DNA of 64,000 nt from Massilia alkalitolerans DSM 17462 (GCF_000427785.1 NZ_ATYR01000001.1:248149-312148); one strand, 5' to 3'; shown: positions 25,893-37,305, numbered from the stretch's first letter. The notes: generated from the letters alone by a model not told the origin. Made by a program: numbers and translations.

Positions 25893-26912
25893 TCAAGCCC
25901 GACGCAAGGCGATCGTGCGCCCGGCCCGCGCGCGCAGCTGGCCGCAGCCGCCGTCGACGTCCTGCCCGGCCGAATCGCGCAGCTTGGTCAGCACGCCGCG
26001 CGCATGCAGGCCGGCCGCGATGGCGCGGGCGCGCTCCCAGCTCGGCCTTTGGTACGCCAGGTCGGGCACCGTGTTATAGGGAATCATGTTGAGGATGGCA
26101 TACTTGCCGCGCAGGAGCGACACGATGCCGTCCATCTCATCGGGACCGTCGTTCACGCCCTCTAATAATGTCCACTGGTACTGGATCGGATAGCCGGTCT
26201 GGCGCGCATAGCGCTCGCCATGCTCGACCAGCGCCGAGGGTGACAGGCGCGGCGCGCGCGGCAGCAGCTCGGCGCGTAGCAGCGGCTTGGTGGTGTGCAG
26301 CGACAGCGCCAGCGCCGGTTTCACGCGCGCGCCATGCAGGCGTTCGAAGGCGCGCGGGTCGCCCACGGTGGAAAACACCAGGTTCTTGTGCGCGATGCCG
26401 GCCTCGGTGCCGAGCAGCTCGATCGCTTCCAGCACGTTGTCGAGGTTGTGGGCCGGCTCGCCCATGCCCATGAAGACCACCTTCTTCACCGGCCGGCGGC
26501 GGCGCGCCAGCACCACCTGGGCCACGATCTCGCCGCTCGTCACCTGGCGCAGCAGGCCTTCGCGGCCGGTCATGCAAAACGTGCAGCCAACCGCGCAGCC
26601 GACCTGGCTCGAGACGCACACGCCGTCGCGCGGCAGCAGCACCGATTCGACCATCTGGCCATCGCCCAAGCCCACCAGCAGGCGCTCGGAACCGTCCTCG
26701 CCCGGGTGGCTGGAAACCAGCCGCACCAGGCCAGCCAGCTCGTCATCCAGCAGAGGCAAGGCTGCGCGTACGGATTTGGGGAGGAAGTCGGAGGCCGGAC
26801 GGCGCCCGCGCTCGTGCGCCGCGCCCTGCACCCAGTCGCGCAGCACGCGCTCCTGGTGCAGCGGCAGCGCGCCCAGCAGGGCCAGGCGCTCGCGGATGCT
26901 GGAAACGCGCAT
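25893..26912 (-). CDS. radical SAM RNA methyltransferase, RlmN/Cfr-like
   Basis: 339 residues. The radical SAM cluster motif is C106-A-V-G-C110-T-F-C113, preceded by the Cys in GVCVSSQVGC. The C-terminal GGCGQL carries the second cysteine that RlmN and Cfr use as methyl carrier/resolving residue. FMGMGEPAHNLDNVLEAI and FSTVGD are family motifs. The enzyme lacks the usual RlmN N-terminal accessory domain (F..KQL..W signature), so it is more likely a paralogue than the housekeeping RlmN. Likely target is an adenine C2 or C8 in RNA. The start ATG at 26912 has no clear Shine-Dalgarno; a perfect palindrome sits there instead. Confidence 0.8.
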   Translation of the reverse strand: MRVSSIRERLALLGALPLHQERVLRDWVQGAAHERGRRPASDFLPKSVRAALPLLDDELAGLVRLVSSHPGEDGSERLLVGLGDGQMVESVLLPRDGVCVSSQVGCAVGCTFCMTGREGLLRQVTSGEIVAQVVLARRRRPVKKVVFMGMGEPAHNLDNVLEAIELLGTEAGIAHKNLVFSTVGDPRAFERLHGARVKPALALSLHTTKPLLRAELLPRAPRLSPSALVEHGERYARQTGYPIQYQWTLLEGVNDGPDEMDGIVSLLRGKYAILNMIPYNTVPDLAYQRPSWERARAIAAGLHARGVLTKLRDSAGQDVDGGCGQLRARAGRTIALRRA

Positions 26913-26914
26913 CG

Positions 26915-26938
26915 TTTTTTTACCAAATGGTAAAAAAA
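26915..26938. promoter_or_regulatory. perfect 24-bp palindrome between apbC stop and rlmN-like start
   Basis: TTTTTTTACCA (26915-26925), AA, TGGTAAAAAAA (26928-26938): an 11-bp inverted repeat symmetrical with respect to both strands. It occupies nearly the whole 26-bp gap between the apbC stop (26939-26941) and the ATG at 26912, where a ribosome-binding site would be expected. It could be an operator or a weak terminator hairpin. Confidence 0.6.
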
Positions 26939-28027
26939 TCAGTCGTTCTTGACGACGATGCTCGGGAACTTGCTGGTCATGTCCTTGGCCTTCTCGGCGA
27001 CCTTGACGGCGACCTTGCGCGCGATCTCCTTGTACACGCCGGCGACCGGGCCTTCCGGATCGGCGACCACGGTCGGGCGGCCGGAATCGGTCTGCTCGCG
27101 GATCGACAGGTTCAGCGGCAGCTTGCCGAGGAAGTCGACGCCGAAGTCGCGGCACATCTTCTCGCCGCCGCCCGCCCCGAAGATTTCCTCGTGGTGGCCG
27201 CAGTTGGAGCAGATGTGGGTGCTCATGTTCTCGACCACGCCGATGATCGGAATGCCGACCTTCTCGAACATCTTGAGGCCCTTGCGCGCGTCCAGCAGGG
27301 CGATGTCCTGCGGGGTGGTGACGATGACGGCGCCGGTGACCGGCACCTTCTGCGACAGGGTCAGCTGGATGTCGCCGGTGCCCGGGGGCATGTCGACGAT
27401 CAGGTAGTCGAGGTCGCGCCAGTTGGTCTGCTCGAGCAGCTGCTGCAGCGCGCCGGTGACCATCGGGCCGCGCCAGACCATCGGCTCGTCCGGATCGATC
27501 ATGAAGCCGATCGAGGACACCTGCACGCCGTGGTTCTCGAGCGGTTCCATGGTCTTGCCATCCGTGCTCTCGGGACGGGCGTTAATCCCCAACATCATCG
27601 GCTGCGACGGACCGTAGATATCCGCGTCCAGGATGCCGACGCTGGCGCCTTCGGCGGCCAGGGCCAGGGCCAGGTTGACGGCAGTGGTCGACTTGCCCAC
27701 GCCACCCTTGCCCGAGGCGACCGCGATGATGTTCTTCACGTTCGGCATGACCTTCAGGCCGCGCTGGACCGCGTGCGACAGGATCTTGGTATATACCCTG
27801 GCCGTCACGTTGCCCACGCCAGGCAGGGCCTTGACGCCGGCCACCACGCTGTCGCGGATGCCGGCGACCTGGCTGGCTGCCGGATAACCCAGCTCGACGT
27901 CGAAAGAGACGTCCGCGCCGCTGAGCTTGATGTTCTTGATGGATTTGGAAGAAACGAAATCCTTCCCGGTATTCGGATCGATGACCGCCGATAATGCTGC
28001 CTTGACATCGTTCTCAGTGATGCTCAT
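26939..28027 (-). CDS. apbC: iron-sulfur cluster carrier protein ApbC (Mrp/NBP35)
   Basis: 362 residues. An N-terminal MIP18-like domain (residues 1-85) is followed by a P-loop ATPase with the deviant Walker A SGKGGVGKST (105-114). The CSNC pair (near residue 270) bridges a transferable 4Fe-4S cluster between subunits. DADIYGPSQP and VVDMPPGTGD are standard family motifs. The ATG at 28027 follows TGGAGA; the upstream extension to 28201 is not conserved. Divergent from metG across 148 bp. Confidence 0.95.
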   Translation of the reverse strand: MSITENDVKAALSAVIDPNTGKDFVSSKSIKNIKLSGADVSFDVELGYPAASQVAGIRDSVVAGVKALPGVGNVTARVYTKILSHAVQRGLKVMPNVKNIIAVASGKGGVGKSTTAVNLALALAAEGASVGILDADIYGPSQPMMLGINARPESTDGKTMEPLENHGVQVSSIGFMIDPDEPMVWRGPMVTGALQQLLEQTNWRDLDYLIVDMPPGTGDIQLTLSQKVPVTGAVIVTTPQDIALLDARKGLKMFEKVGIPIIGVVENMSTHICSNCGHHEEIFGAGGGEKMCRDFGVDFLGKLPLNLSIREQTDSGRPTVVADPEGPVAGVYKEIARKVAVKVAEKAKDMTSKFPSIVVKND

Positions 28028-28175
28028 GTGTTTCTCCAGGTTATAGGGGCGAAGTGTAGCGCAAAATGCCGCTCGCTTCTTGTTGCTTTGGCAAACCCGG
28101 CGCCGGCCGCTGCGCAGGTGCCGCCTTCCGCTGGTAAAATGCTTCTTTCCATATAACCAAAGCGCTTCGACCACC

Positions 28176-30314
28176 ATGACCCGCAAGCTGTTCGTCACCA
28201 CTGCCCTGCCCTACGCCAATGCTGCCTTCCATATCGGCCACATGATGGAATACATCCAGGCCGACATCTGGGTCCGGTTCCAGCGAATGCAGCGCGATAA
28301 TGGTACCCAGCGCCAGGTGCATTTCGTCTGCGCCGACGACACCCACGGCACTCCGATCATGATCGCTGCCGAAAAAGAAGGCATCACGCCGCAGGAATTC
28401 GTGGCCAAGATCGCCGCCGGCCGCCCGCAGTACCTGGACGGCTTCCACATCGCCTTCGACAACTGGTATTCCACCGATTCGCCGGAAAACGTCGAACTCT
28501 CGCAGGGCATCTACCGCCAGCTGCGCGACGCCGGCCTGATCGTCACCAAGACCGTCGACCGCTTCTACGACCCGGTCAAGGGCATGTTCCTGGCCGACCG
28601 CAACATCAAGGGCGAGTGCCCGGTCTGCCACGCCAAGGACCAGTACGGCGACAACTGCGAAGTCTGCGGCGCCGCCTACCAGCCGACCGAACTGGTCAAT
28701 CCGTTCTCGGTGTTCACCGGCTCGACCCCGATCCTCAAGCCGTCGGAACAGTATTTCTTCAAGCTGTCCGACCCGCGCTGCTTCACCTTCCTGAAGGAAT
28801 GGCTGAACACCCCGGGCCGCCTGCAGCCGGAAATGGTCAACAAGGTCTCGGAATGGCTGGGCGAGTCCGGCGAGAAGCTGGCCGACTGGGACATTTCGCG
28901 TGACGCGCCCTATTTCGGCATCCCGATTCCTGACGCGCCGGGCAAGTTCTTCTATGTGTGGCTGGACGCGCCGGTCGGCTACCTGGCCTCGCTGAAGAAC
29001 TACTTCAGCAAACAGGGCATCGACTACGACGCTTTCCTGAACGACCCGGCCGCCGAGCAAGTCCACTTCATCGGCAAGGACATCGTGTCCTTCCACCTGC
29101 TGTTCTGGCCGGCGATGCTGAACTTCTCGCAGCACCCGATCATCGACAAGCTGAAGGTCGCGGTGCACGGCCACCTGACGGTCAACAACGAAAAGATGTC
29201 GAAGTCGCGCGGCACCGGCATCTCGCCGCTGCGCTACCTGGAGCTGGGCATGAACCCGGAATGGCTGCGTTACTACCTGGCGTTCAAGTTGAATGCGAAA
29301 GTCGAAGACCTCGACTTCAACGGCGACGACTTCGTGGCCCGCGTGAACAGCGACCTGATCGGCAAATACATCAACATCGCCAGCCGCTGCGCCGGCTTCA
29401 TCTCCAAGAAATTCGACGGCAAGCTGGCCGACAGCCTGTCGGACAACGCCAAGGGCTGGATCTGCAAGGCCCTGATGAACGAAGGCGCCGAGCGCCAGGC
29501 CAGCATCGCGGCCGCGTTCGAAGCGCGCGAGTACGGCCGCGCGATGCGCGAGATCATGGAGATCACCGACATCGTCAACCAGTACGTGGACGAGAACAAG
29601 CCCTGGCTGCTGGCCAAGGATGAGTCGAAGCTTGCTGAACTGCACGACGTCTGCACCACTGCGCTGATCCTGTTCCGCCAGCTCTCCATCATGCTGTCGC
29701 CGGTGCTGCCGCAGGTGGCCGCGCGCGTCACCGAATTCCTGGGCGATAGCGAGCTGAGCTGGCTCGATACCCATGGCGCGGCCGTCTACGAAACCATGCT
29801 GGGCCGCACGATCGGCGCCTACAGCCACCTGATGCAACGCGTCGATGCGAAGATGGTCGAGAACCTGTTCGACAAGCCGGCAGGCGTCCCTGCGGCAGCT
29901 CCCGCAGTGGCTGCACCTGCGCCGGCTGCCCTTGAGGCCGCCGCGCCGGCCGGCGACATCGAGGAACTGGCGCCGGAAATCTCGATCGACGATTTCCTGA
30001 AGGTCGACCTGCGCGTGGCGAAGATCGTCAACTGCGAACACGTCGAAGGCGCCGGCAAGCTGCTGCGCCTGACCCTGGACGTGGGCGAAGGCCGCTACCG
30101 CAACGTGTTCTCGGGCATCAAGTCGGCCTACAAGCCGGAAGACCTGGTCGGCAAGCTGACCGTGATGGTCGCCAACCTGGCGCCGCGCAAGATGAAGTTC
30201 GGCGTGTCGGAGGGCATGGTGCTGTGCGCGTCCGCTGCCGACGAGAAGGCCAATCCGGGCCTGTACCTGCTCGATCCGATGCCGGGCGCGCAGCCGGGCA
30301 TGCGTATTCGCTAA
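28176..30314 (+). CDS. metG: methionyl-tRNA synthetase
   Basis: 712 residues. HIGH motif HIGH (19-22), zinc knuckle CPVC (148-151) ... CEVC (161-164), and EKMSKS (KMSKS 340-344). An Ala/Pro linker near 570-590 leads to a C-terminal tRNA-binding OB domain (from about 600) that dimerises the enzyme. Length and order fit the long, dimeric MetG. The start ATG at 28176 gives [16 protein letters not shown], the canonical N-terminus. Confidence 0.97.
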   Translation: MTRKLFVTTALPYANAAFHIGHMMEYIQADIWVRFQRMQRDNGTQRQVHFVCADDTHGTPIMIAAEKEGITPQEFVAKIAAGRPQYLDGFHIAFDNWYSTDSPENVELSQGIYRQLRDAGLIVTKTVDRFYDPVKGMFLADRNIKGECPVCHAKDQYGDNCEVCGAAYQPTELVNPFSVFTGSTPILKPSEQYFFKLSDPRCFTFLKEWLNTPGRLQPEMVNKVSEWLGESGEKLADWDISRDAPYFGIPIPDAPGKFFYVWLDAPVGYLASLKNYFSKQGIDYDAFLNDPAAEQVHFIGKDIVSFHLLFWPAMLNFSQHPIIDKLKVAVHGHLTVNNEKMSKSRGTGISPLRYLELGMNPEWLRYYLAFKLNAKVEDLDFNGDDFVARVNSDLIGKYINIASRCAGFISKKFDGKLADSLSDNAKGWICKALMNEGAERQASIAAAFEAREYGRAMREIMEITDIVNQYVDENKPWLLAKDESKLAELHDVCTTALILFRQLSIMLSPVLPQVAARVTEFLGDSELSWLDTHGAAVYETMLGRTIGAYSHLMQRVDAKMVENLFDKPAGVPAAAPAVAAPAPAALEAAAPAGDIEELAPEISIDDFLKVDLRVAKIVNCEHVEGAGKLLRLTLDVGEGRYRNVFSGIKSAYKPEDLVGKLTVMVANLAPRKMKFGVSEGMVLCASAADEKANPGLYLLDPMPGAQPGMRIR

Positions 30315-30330
30315 CCATACGGACACATCA

Positions 30331-30415
30331 TTGGATCCCGGCCTTCGCCGGGATGACGTTGTTTGAAGTAAGTGGTAACGCAAGCACCGTCGTCCCGGCG
30401 AAGGCCGGGACCCAA
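30331..30415. repeat. extragenic palindromic repeat (ATCCCGGCCTTCGCCGGGAT type)
   Basis: Left copy TTGGATCCCGGCCTTCGCCG.. (30331-30358) and an inverted right copy CGTCCCGGCGAAGGCCGGGA.. (30388-30415), about 30 bp apart. It is the family whose conceptual translation reads IPAFAGMT / VPAKAGTQ, scattered between genes in many proteobacteria. A second, more diverged pair lies at 34870-34993. Confidence 0.8.
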
Positions 30416-30493
30416 GTTCGTAGCGCCCTGCTACAGCTTCCCCTCACCACTTCCCCCAGCGCCAAAATCAACGCCCACGCCCAACCACAGCGT

Positions 30494-30499
30494 TATAAT
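30494..30499 (+). promoter_or_regulatory. predicted -10 element upstream of 30583 gene
   Basis: Perfect TATAAT, 84 bp before the start codon; no convincing -35 at the standard distance. Confidence 0.35.
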
Positions 30500-30582
30500 G
30501 GTGTGTTTTTTCTGAAACTCATGCCCCTACGGCCCTTGCCGGCAGGCCTTCTTCAGACCATACAAGATAGGTAGATAATAAG

Positions 30583-31899
30583 ATGACCGAATTCACTCCT
30601 CTCCGCCATATCCCGCAAGCCAACGTGTTCCGCAAGGGCGACGTCTTCGTCCTGTTCGGCGAACTGTTCGGCCGCGGCTATGTGAACGGCCTGATCGACG
30701 AGGCGCGCGCTGCCGGCATGAGCATCGTCGGCATCACCGTCGGCCGCCGCGACGAGTCCGGCGCCCTGCGCGCGCTCACCGCGGAAGAACACGCCGAGGC
30801 GGAAGAGAAGCTCGGCGGCAAGATCGTCAACGTGCCGCTGATGGCCGGTTTCGACATGGACGCCCCGGAAGGCGAGCAGAACCCGACCGAACTGCTGGCG
30901 GACGTCAAGCTCAAGACCTGGCAGGACGACAAGCTGGACTGGGAAAAGATCGAGCGCTGCCGCGAAGCGGGCGTGCGCCGCTTCACCACCAGCGCCGCCC
31001 AGGCGATGGCTGAAATCGACAAGCTGATCCCGGAAGGCGCGAACGTCTTCTTCGCCCACACCATGGCCGGCGGCATCCCGAAGATCAAGGCCTTCCTGGC
31101 CATCGCCAACCGCATCTACAAGGGCCGCGGCGAGCGCTTCGAATCCTCGCGCGCCCTGCTCGACAGCGACCTGGGCAAGCTGATCCTGATGAACTTCGAC
31201 GAAGTCACCGCCAACACGCTCAAGTACCTGATCGATGCATCAAGCACGCTCCGCGAGCGCGTCACCAAGGCAGGCGGCGAAGTGCGCTACACCGCCTACG
31301 GCTACCACGGCACCGAGATCCTCATCCAGGGCGAGTACCAGTGGCAGACCTACACCAACTACACCCAGGGCTACGCCAAGATGCGCCTGGAGTCGATCGC
31401 CCAGGCGGCCTGGAACGAGGGCGTCTACGCCACCGTGTTCAACTGCCCGGAAATCCGCACCAACTCCTCGGACATCTTCGTGGGCGTCGAGCTGTCGCTG
31501 TTCCCGCTGCTGCTCGCCCTGAAAAAGGAAGGCGGCGGAGCATGGGCCGACCAGCAATGGCAGATCTGCCAGGACCTGCTGGGCGACGGCATCTCGCTGC
31601 AATCGCTGCTCGACACCATCGAGCACTACAACAACGACGCGACCAGCGCCCATTTCCGCAACTTCGAAGCCTGGCCGATGGACAACACCCCGGAACTGGC
31701 CGAAGTCATGATCGGTACCTCGGAAGCCATCACCAACCTGCACAAGGACAAGAAGGCACTCATCACCGACCACCTGTCCAGCCTTGTATTGGAAGGCGCC
31801 GGCCCGCTGATGTTCCATGGCGCATCGGAAAAGATCGCCCCGGTGCTGTGGCTCAACCACGACATCATCGCCCGCCAGCTGAACGAACTGCACAAGTAA
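30583..31899 (+). CDS. conserved Rossmann-like protein, possibly FabMG-type enoyl-ACP reductase family
   Basis: 438 residues. The N-terminus holds a Rossmann-like strand-turn-helix, VFVLFGELFGRGYVNGLIDEA (residues about 21-41), then a second fold region with AHTMAGGIPKIK near 160 and a conserved YHGTEI...QWQTYTNYTQGYAK stretch near 245-270. It is cytoplasmic. I associate this Burkholderiales family with the database name FabMG-family enoyl-ACP reductase, but no classical SDR catalytic Tyr-x6-Lys is obvious, so the enzyme assignment is tentative. A 66-bp gap separates it from the DUF3460 gene. Confidence 0.45.
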   Translation: MTEFTPLRHIPQANVFRKGDVFVLFGELFGRGYVNGLIDEARAAGMSIVGITVGRRDESGALRALTAEEHAEAEEKLGGKIVNVPLMAGFDMDAPEGEQNPTELLADVKLKTWQDDKLDWEKIERCREAGVRRFTTSAAQAMAEIDKLIPEGANVFFAHTMAGGIPKIKAFLAIANRIYKGRGERFESSRALLDSDLGKLILMNFDEVTANTLKYLIDASSTLRERVTKAGGEVRYTAYGYHGTEILIQGEYQWQTYTNYTQGYAKMRLESIAQAAWNEGVYATVFNCPEIRTNSSDIFVGVELSLFPLLLALKKEGGGAWADQQWQICQDLLGDGISLQSLLDTIEHYNNDATSAHFRNFEAWPMDNTPELAEVMIGTSEAITNLHKDKKALITDHLSSLVLEGAGPLMFHGASEKIAPVLWLNHDIIARQLNELHK

Positions 31900-31965
31900 A
31901 CTTGACGCAAACCTGCCGGGGCTGAAGAATCTGCCCCGTCTGTTTGCTACTTCATTCTGGAAATC

Positions 31966-32175
31966 ATGTTCTTCAAGAAACAACACTCGCTGTACGAATC
32001 CGAGCACACCAAGTTCATCAAGGAACTGAAAGCCAAGACCCCGGGCATGGAAGAGCGCCAGGTGGAAGGCCGCGCCCTGCTGTGGGACAAGGCCCCGCTG
32101 TCGCTGGACGAACAGGAGCGCATCAACGCGTCGCGCCTGCGCCAGCAAGCCTACCCGTACCAGTCCAAGGTCTGA
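31966..32175 (+). CDS. DUF3460 family protein
   Basis: 69 residues: YESEHTKFIKELKAKTPG, then the GRALLWDK signature. DUF3460 is a small cytoplasmic family of unknown function found mainly in Betaproteobacteria, commonly just before scpA, as here (16-bp gap). Confidence 0.85.
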   Translation: MFFKKQHSLYESEHTKFIKELKAKTPGMEERQVEGRALLWDKAPLSLDEQERINASRLRQQAYPYQSKV

Positions 32176-32181
32176 GGCTGA

Positions 32182-33948
<1,767 letters not shown>

Positions 33949-33979
33949 CCGTAACAAACAGCTATCTTTGCTTGCTAAA

Positions 33980-34009
33980 TTGCAATACCAGTCGGACTAG
34001 CCTTATACT
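33980..34009 (+). promoter_or_regulatory. predicted promoter of the YcgR gene
   Basis: TTGCAA (33980-33985), an 18-bp spacer, TATACT (34004-34009), about 63 bp before the GTG start. Confidence 0.45.
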
Positions 34010-34072
34010 TGACGTGCGCGGAAACCAGCCGGTTTTCGCGCAGCATGAAGGAATCTCGCAAGGAAAGTTGCC

Positions 34073-34846
34073 GTGAACGAAACCTCCACTCCCATCGACC
34101 GCAAGGGCCCACCGCGGCAGTCGGACGCGCTCAGCCGTATCGGCAGCACCGCCGAGCCGCATGAAATGCGCGATCCTTTCGATATCGGCGAAACCTTGAC
34201 CGCGCTGTCCCTGTCCGGCGAGCCGATCACGGTGTTCCCGGCCGGCTGGATCGAGCCGCTGCTGGCGCGCATCGAATCGGTCGACCCGGAGCTGCCGCAT
34301 TTCGTCATCGACTTCACCGGCAGCGAGCGCCCGCCGGCCGGCAAGGCCACCCTGGTCGCTTCGCTGGGCGGCAACGCCAAGCTGCAGTTCGAGCTCGACC
34401 AGTCCTGGAACCCGGCGCCCTCCAACAAGCTGCACGTCCAGGCCGAATTCCCGCCCGCCTGCCTGGTGCTGAACCGCCGCGCCGCGCGCCGGGTCGAGAC
34501 GCCGGTGGGCGTCCATTACCTGGCGAGCTTCCGCATCAAGGGCGCCGAGATGGAACTGCCCCTGTACGACTTCTCGCAAGGCGGCGTGGGGCTGCGTGCG
34601 ACGCCCGAGCAATGCTTCGGGCTGCACGTGGGGAAGAAGCTGGAAGGCGTGCGCCTGCAGCTGGGGCCGAGCCTGGCGATCACCGCCGACCTCGAAGTGC
34701 GCCTGCTGCGCCCGTTCCGCACCTTCCTGCTGGGAGAGCAGGTGCAGATAGGTTGCAGCTTCGCGAGCATCTCGATGCAGATGCAGCAGACGCTGGAACG
34801 CTTCGTGACCACCGGGACGCCGGAGCGGCGGGCAGTTGCGCGATAG
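34073..34846 (+). CDS. ycgR: YcgR-type flagellar brake protein (YcgR-N + PilZ)
   Basis: 257 residues from a GTG at 34073 with AAGGAAAG upstream. An N-terminal YcgR domain (about 25-130) is followed by a PilZ domain with the c-di-GMP-binding LNRRAARR arginine cluster near 135-142 and DFSQGG (D/N-x-S-x-x-G) near 164. On binding c-di-GMP such proteins slow the flagellar motor. The neighbouring chemotaxis block and two c-di-GMP-related proteins in this window fit that role. Confidence 0.85.
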   Translation: MNETSTPIDRKGPPRQSDALSRIGSTAEPHEMRDPFDIGETLTALSLSGEPITVFPAGWIEPLLARIESVDPELPHFVIDFTGSERPPAGKATLVASLGGNAKLQFELDQSWNPAPSNKLHVQAEFPPACLVLNRRAARRVETPVGVHYLASFRIKGAEMELPLYDFSQGGVGLRATPEQCFGLHVGKKLEGVRLQLGPSLAITADLEVRLLRPFRTFLLGEQVQIGCSFASISMQMQQTLERFVTTGTPERRAVAR

Positions 34847-34869
34847 GCGCTGGCGGTATGCTGGCAACA

Positions 34870-34993
34870 TTGGATCCCGGCCTGCGCCGGGAGTCATGGG
34901 CGCCAGTGGCGCGCATGACGTGCCAAGACCGCTGGCCACAACGAAGTTCCATCAGCTCAGAAACCGTCGTCCCGACGAAGGCCGGGACCCAAG
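34870..34993. repeat. second copy of the IPAFAGMT/VPAKAGTQ palindromic repeat
   Basis: TTGGATCCCGGCCTGCGCCG (34870-34889) on the left and CGTCGTCCCGACGAAGGCCG... ending at 34993 on the right. Same repeat as 30331-30415 but with a longer centre (about 75 bp), including an internal ATGGGCGCCAGTGGCGCGCAT stem near 34895-34917. It sits between the convergent ycgR and EAL/HDOD genes and may act in termination. Confidence 0.75.
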
Positions 34994-35006
34994 TCGACGT
35001 TCGCTT

Positions 35007-36212
35007 TTAGGCGGCGATCGACTGCGCCCAGGCCAGCGCCGACAGGTGCGCCTTGTTGACTTCCAGCGGAGGGATGTCGAGCGACTCCGCCAGCCCCGCC
35101 ACCAGCTTCGAATTGAGTTCGCAAGCCTCGGCCAGGGCCAGGTAAGGCCCGTATTTTCCTTCGCGCGACACCAGCGCCCTGACCACTTCCTCGGGCAGCG
35201 GCACCGTTTCCAGCACCTCCTGCATCGGCAGGCCCAGCAGCCGGTCCAGCAGCGAGAACATGCCGGCCACGAACAGGTGCTCGCCCTCGCCGCGCAGCGC
35301 CTTTTGTCCGAGCAGCTCGGCCAGGCGGCCACGCACCACCGCGGTCTCCATCAGCACCGGCGAATAACCGCTCGAACTGGCCGTGGCCAGCAGCAGCACC
35401 AGCCAGCGGTACAAGGGCGCATAGCCCATCAGGGCAATCGCCTGGCGCAGCGACTCTACCCTGCGCGCGGCCCCGAAGCCCGCGGAATTGATGTAGCTGA
35501 GCAGCTTGTAGGTGAGCGCCGGATCGCGCTTCAGGATGTTCTCGAGCCTGGGCAGGTCCTCGTTGTTCTGCACCAGCTGCATCAGCTGCAGGATGGTGCT
35601 CTGGGTCGGATTCATGCCCTTGACCGGATTGCCCGGCCGCGGGGTCAGGTGCAGCTTGCCGACAAAGGCGTCCAGGCCGAGCGCGGCGCAGGCGTCGAAA
35701 TCGGCCCAGGTGGCCACCGGGCGGCCCACCATGCGCACCGCGGCATGCCTGGCGGCGGCATAGGTGCGGGCCTGCGCGGCGACGTCGCTGCCCGCGAACT
35801 GCACCTCGACGTAGGAGGCATAGGGCGACAGGTTCCGGCCCAGCAGCTTGAGGTCGGCGCCGCGGATCGACACCCCTACCCCGCCCACGCGCACCGCCTG
35901 CACCGCCGCGCGCACGTCCGGGTCGGTCAGCTTGCGGATGTTCAGGGTGAGGACGGTGCGCTCCGGCGGCAGCGCGTGCAGCGCATCGAGGGAGAGCATC
36001 TCGGGGACGGCGTCGAGGAACAGGACCTTGTCGCGCAGCAGCCAGCCGTGCTCGGCATGGTTGACGTGCTCGGCGACGAAGCCGACCAGGTCTTCGAGTT
36101 CCTGGTCGCTCGGGACCTTGCCGTCGTGATGCTGCCACGACAGCTCGTAGCCGATGACGCGCTGCCTGGGGTCGAGCAGCGGTTCGCGGACGATGAAGTT
36201 AGTTCGATGCAT
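35007..36212 (-). CDS. EAL-HDOD (YuxH-like) regulatory protein
   Basis: 401 residues. The N-terminal half is a degenerate EAL fold (FIVREPLLDPRQRVIGYELSW; LFLDAVPEML) without the catalytic EAL triad. The C-terminal half is an HDOD domain (ILKRDPALTYKLLSYINSAGFGAARRVESLRQAIALMG). The family is often linked to motility and c-di-GMP signalling. It is the last gene of the cheY-cheZ unit, in the same direction, with a 57-bp gap after cheZ. Confidence 0.88.
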   Translation of the reverse strand: MHRTNFIVREPLLDPRQRVIGYELSWQHHDGKVPSDQELEDLVGFVAEHVNHAEHGWLLRDKVLFLDAVPEMLSLDALHALPPERTVLTLNIRKLTDPDVRAAVQAVRVGGVGVSIRGADLKLLGRNLSPYASYVEVQFAGSDVAAQARTYAAARHAAVRMVGRPVATWADFDACAALGLDAFVGKLHLTPRPGNPVKGMNPTQSTILQLMQLVQNNEDLPRLENILKRDPALTYKLLSYINSAGFGAARRVESLRQAIALMGYAPLYRWLVLLLATASSSGYSPVLMETAVVRGRLAELLGQKALRGEGEHLFVAGMFSLLDRLLGLPMQEVLETVPLPEEVVRALVSREGKYGPYLALAEACELNSKLVAGLAESLDIPPLEVNKAHLSALAWAQSIAA

Positions 36213-36269
36213 GTGGCGCGTCAGTGAAACGTATTACGGAGCACGGGCTGCGCCGCGGCCCGGCGCAAG

Positions 36270-36908
36270 CTAGAAACCGAGGCTGTCGAGCAGGTCGTCG
36301 ACCTGGCCCTGGTCGGCCACCACTTCGCTCTTGCCTTCCGGCTTGATCTGCGGGCCGTTGAGCAAGCCATTGTCGATCTCGCGCCGGATCTCGCTCGGCG
36401 CGAAGTCGATCAGCACCTGCACCAGCTGCTTCTCGAGGTTCTGGGCGATGCCCGTGATGCGGCCGATCACCTGGCCGGTCAGGTCCTGGAAGTCCTGGGC
36501 CATCATGATGTCCATCAGCTGGCCACGCGTCGCGCAGGCCCCGGCACGGGACTCGTCGAGGCCGGCGATGGTACGCTGCGCCAGCGCGCGCCAGTCGGCT
36601 TCCGACGCCCCCTGGTCCAGCAGCGCCTGCCAGGCGCCGGCGAGCTCGCCGGAGCGGGTCTCGATCGCATCCTGCACCGGACCGGCGGCGTCGGTGGCGT
36701 CCAGCACGCGCTTGGCAGCCTGTTCGGACAGGCGCGCCACGTAGTCGAGGCGATCGCGCGCATCGGGAATGTCGCTCGCCGCCTTCTCGATCAGCTTGTC
36801 GAGGCCGAGGCCACGCAGGCTTTCATGCAGCGCGCGCGTCATGTGCCCGATCCGGCTCAGGACCTCGTCGTGGGAGGTCTCGACCTGCGCCGCAGTCTGC
36901 TCCGTCAT
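36270..36908 (-). CDS. cheZ: CheY-P phosphatase CheZ
   Basis: 212 residues. A long helical hairpin with the catalytic segment DFQDLTGQVI: Asp142 and Gln146, equivalent to E. coli D143 and Q147. The C-terminal QVDDLLDSLGF is the CheY-binding peptide. The gene lies 1 bp after the CheY stop (36910), the classic cheYZ pair. Confidence 0.95.
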   Translation of the reverse strand: MTEQTAAQVETSHDEVLSRIGHMTRALHESLRGLGLDKLIEKAASDIPDARDRLDYVARLSEQAAKRVLDATDAAGPVQDAIETRSGELAGAWQALLDQGASEADWRALAQRTIAGLDESRAGACATRGQLMDIMMAQDFQDLTGQVIGRITGIAQNLEKQLVQVLIDFAPSEIRREIDNGLLNGPQIKPEGKSEVVADQGQVDDLLDSLGF

Positions 36909-36909
36909 G

Positions 36910-37305
36910 TCAGCCCGCCTTGTCCATCTTTTCGAAGATCTTGTTGAGCTTCTCGTCCAGCGTCGCGGCCGTGAACGGCTTGACCACGTAGCCGCTGGCG
37001 CCGGCCTGCGCGGCCGCGATGATGTTTTCCTTCTTGGCTTCGGCGGTCACCATCAGCACCGGCAGCTTGGCCAGCGCGGGATCGGCACGGATGTTCTGCA
37101 GCATGGTCAGGCCGTCCATGTTCGGCATGTTCCAGTCCGACACAACGAAGTCGAAGGGTTCGCTGCGCAGCTTGGCCAGCGCCATCACGCCGTCTTCCGC
37201 TTCGTCGACATTGGCATAACCCAGTTCCTTCAACAGATTCCGGACGATGCGGCGCATCGTCGAGAAATCGTCAACAACCAGAAAACGCATCTTTGGATCA
37301 GCCAT
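36910..37305 (-). CDS. cheY: chemotaxis response regulator CheY (paired with cheZ)
   Basis: 131 residues, a stand-alone receiver. Acidic pocket VVDDF (D12, D13), phosphoacceptor Asp57 ([11 protein letters not shown]), Thr87 and Lys109 (VVKPF) are in the E. coli CheY positions. It is the closer match to canonical CheY of the two receivers in this block. A 140-bp gap separates it from cheB upstream, so a separate promoter is possible. Confidence 0.93.
   Translation of the reverse strand: MADPKMRFLVVDDFSTMRRIVRNLLKELGYANVDEAEDGVMALAKLRSEPFDFVVSDWNMPNMDGLTMLQNIRADPALAKLPVLMVTAEAKKENIIAAAQAGASGYVVKPFTAATLDEKLNKIFEKMDKAG

Noticed and set aside
28041..30383. 780-codon minus-strand open frame over metG
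   Set aside because: Antisense to metG, which carries all synthetase motifs.
30224..30574. 116-codon open frame after metG containing HWIPAFAGMT and VPAKAGTQ
   Set aside because: It is the conceptual translation of the extragenic palindromic repeat, not a gene.
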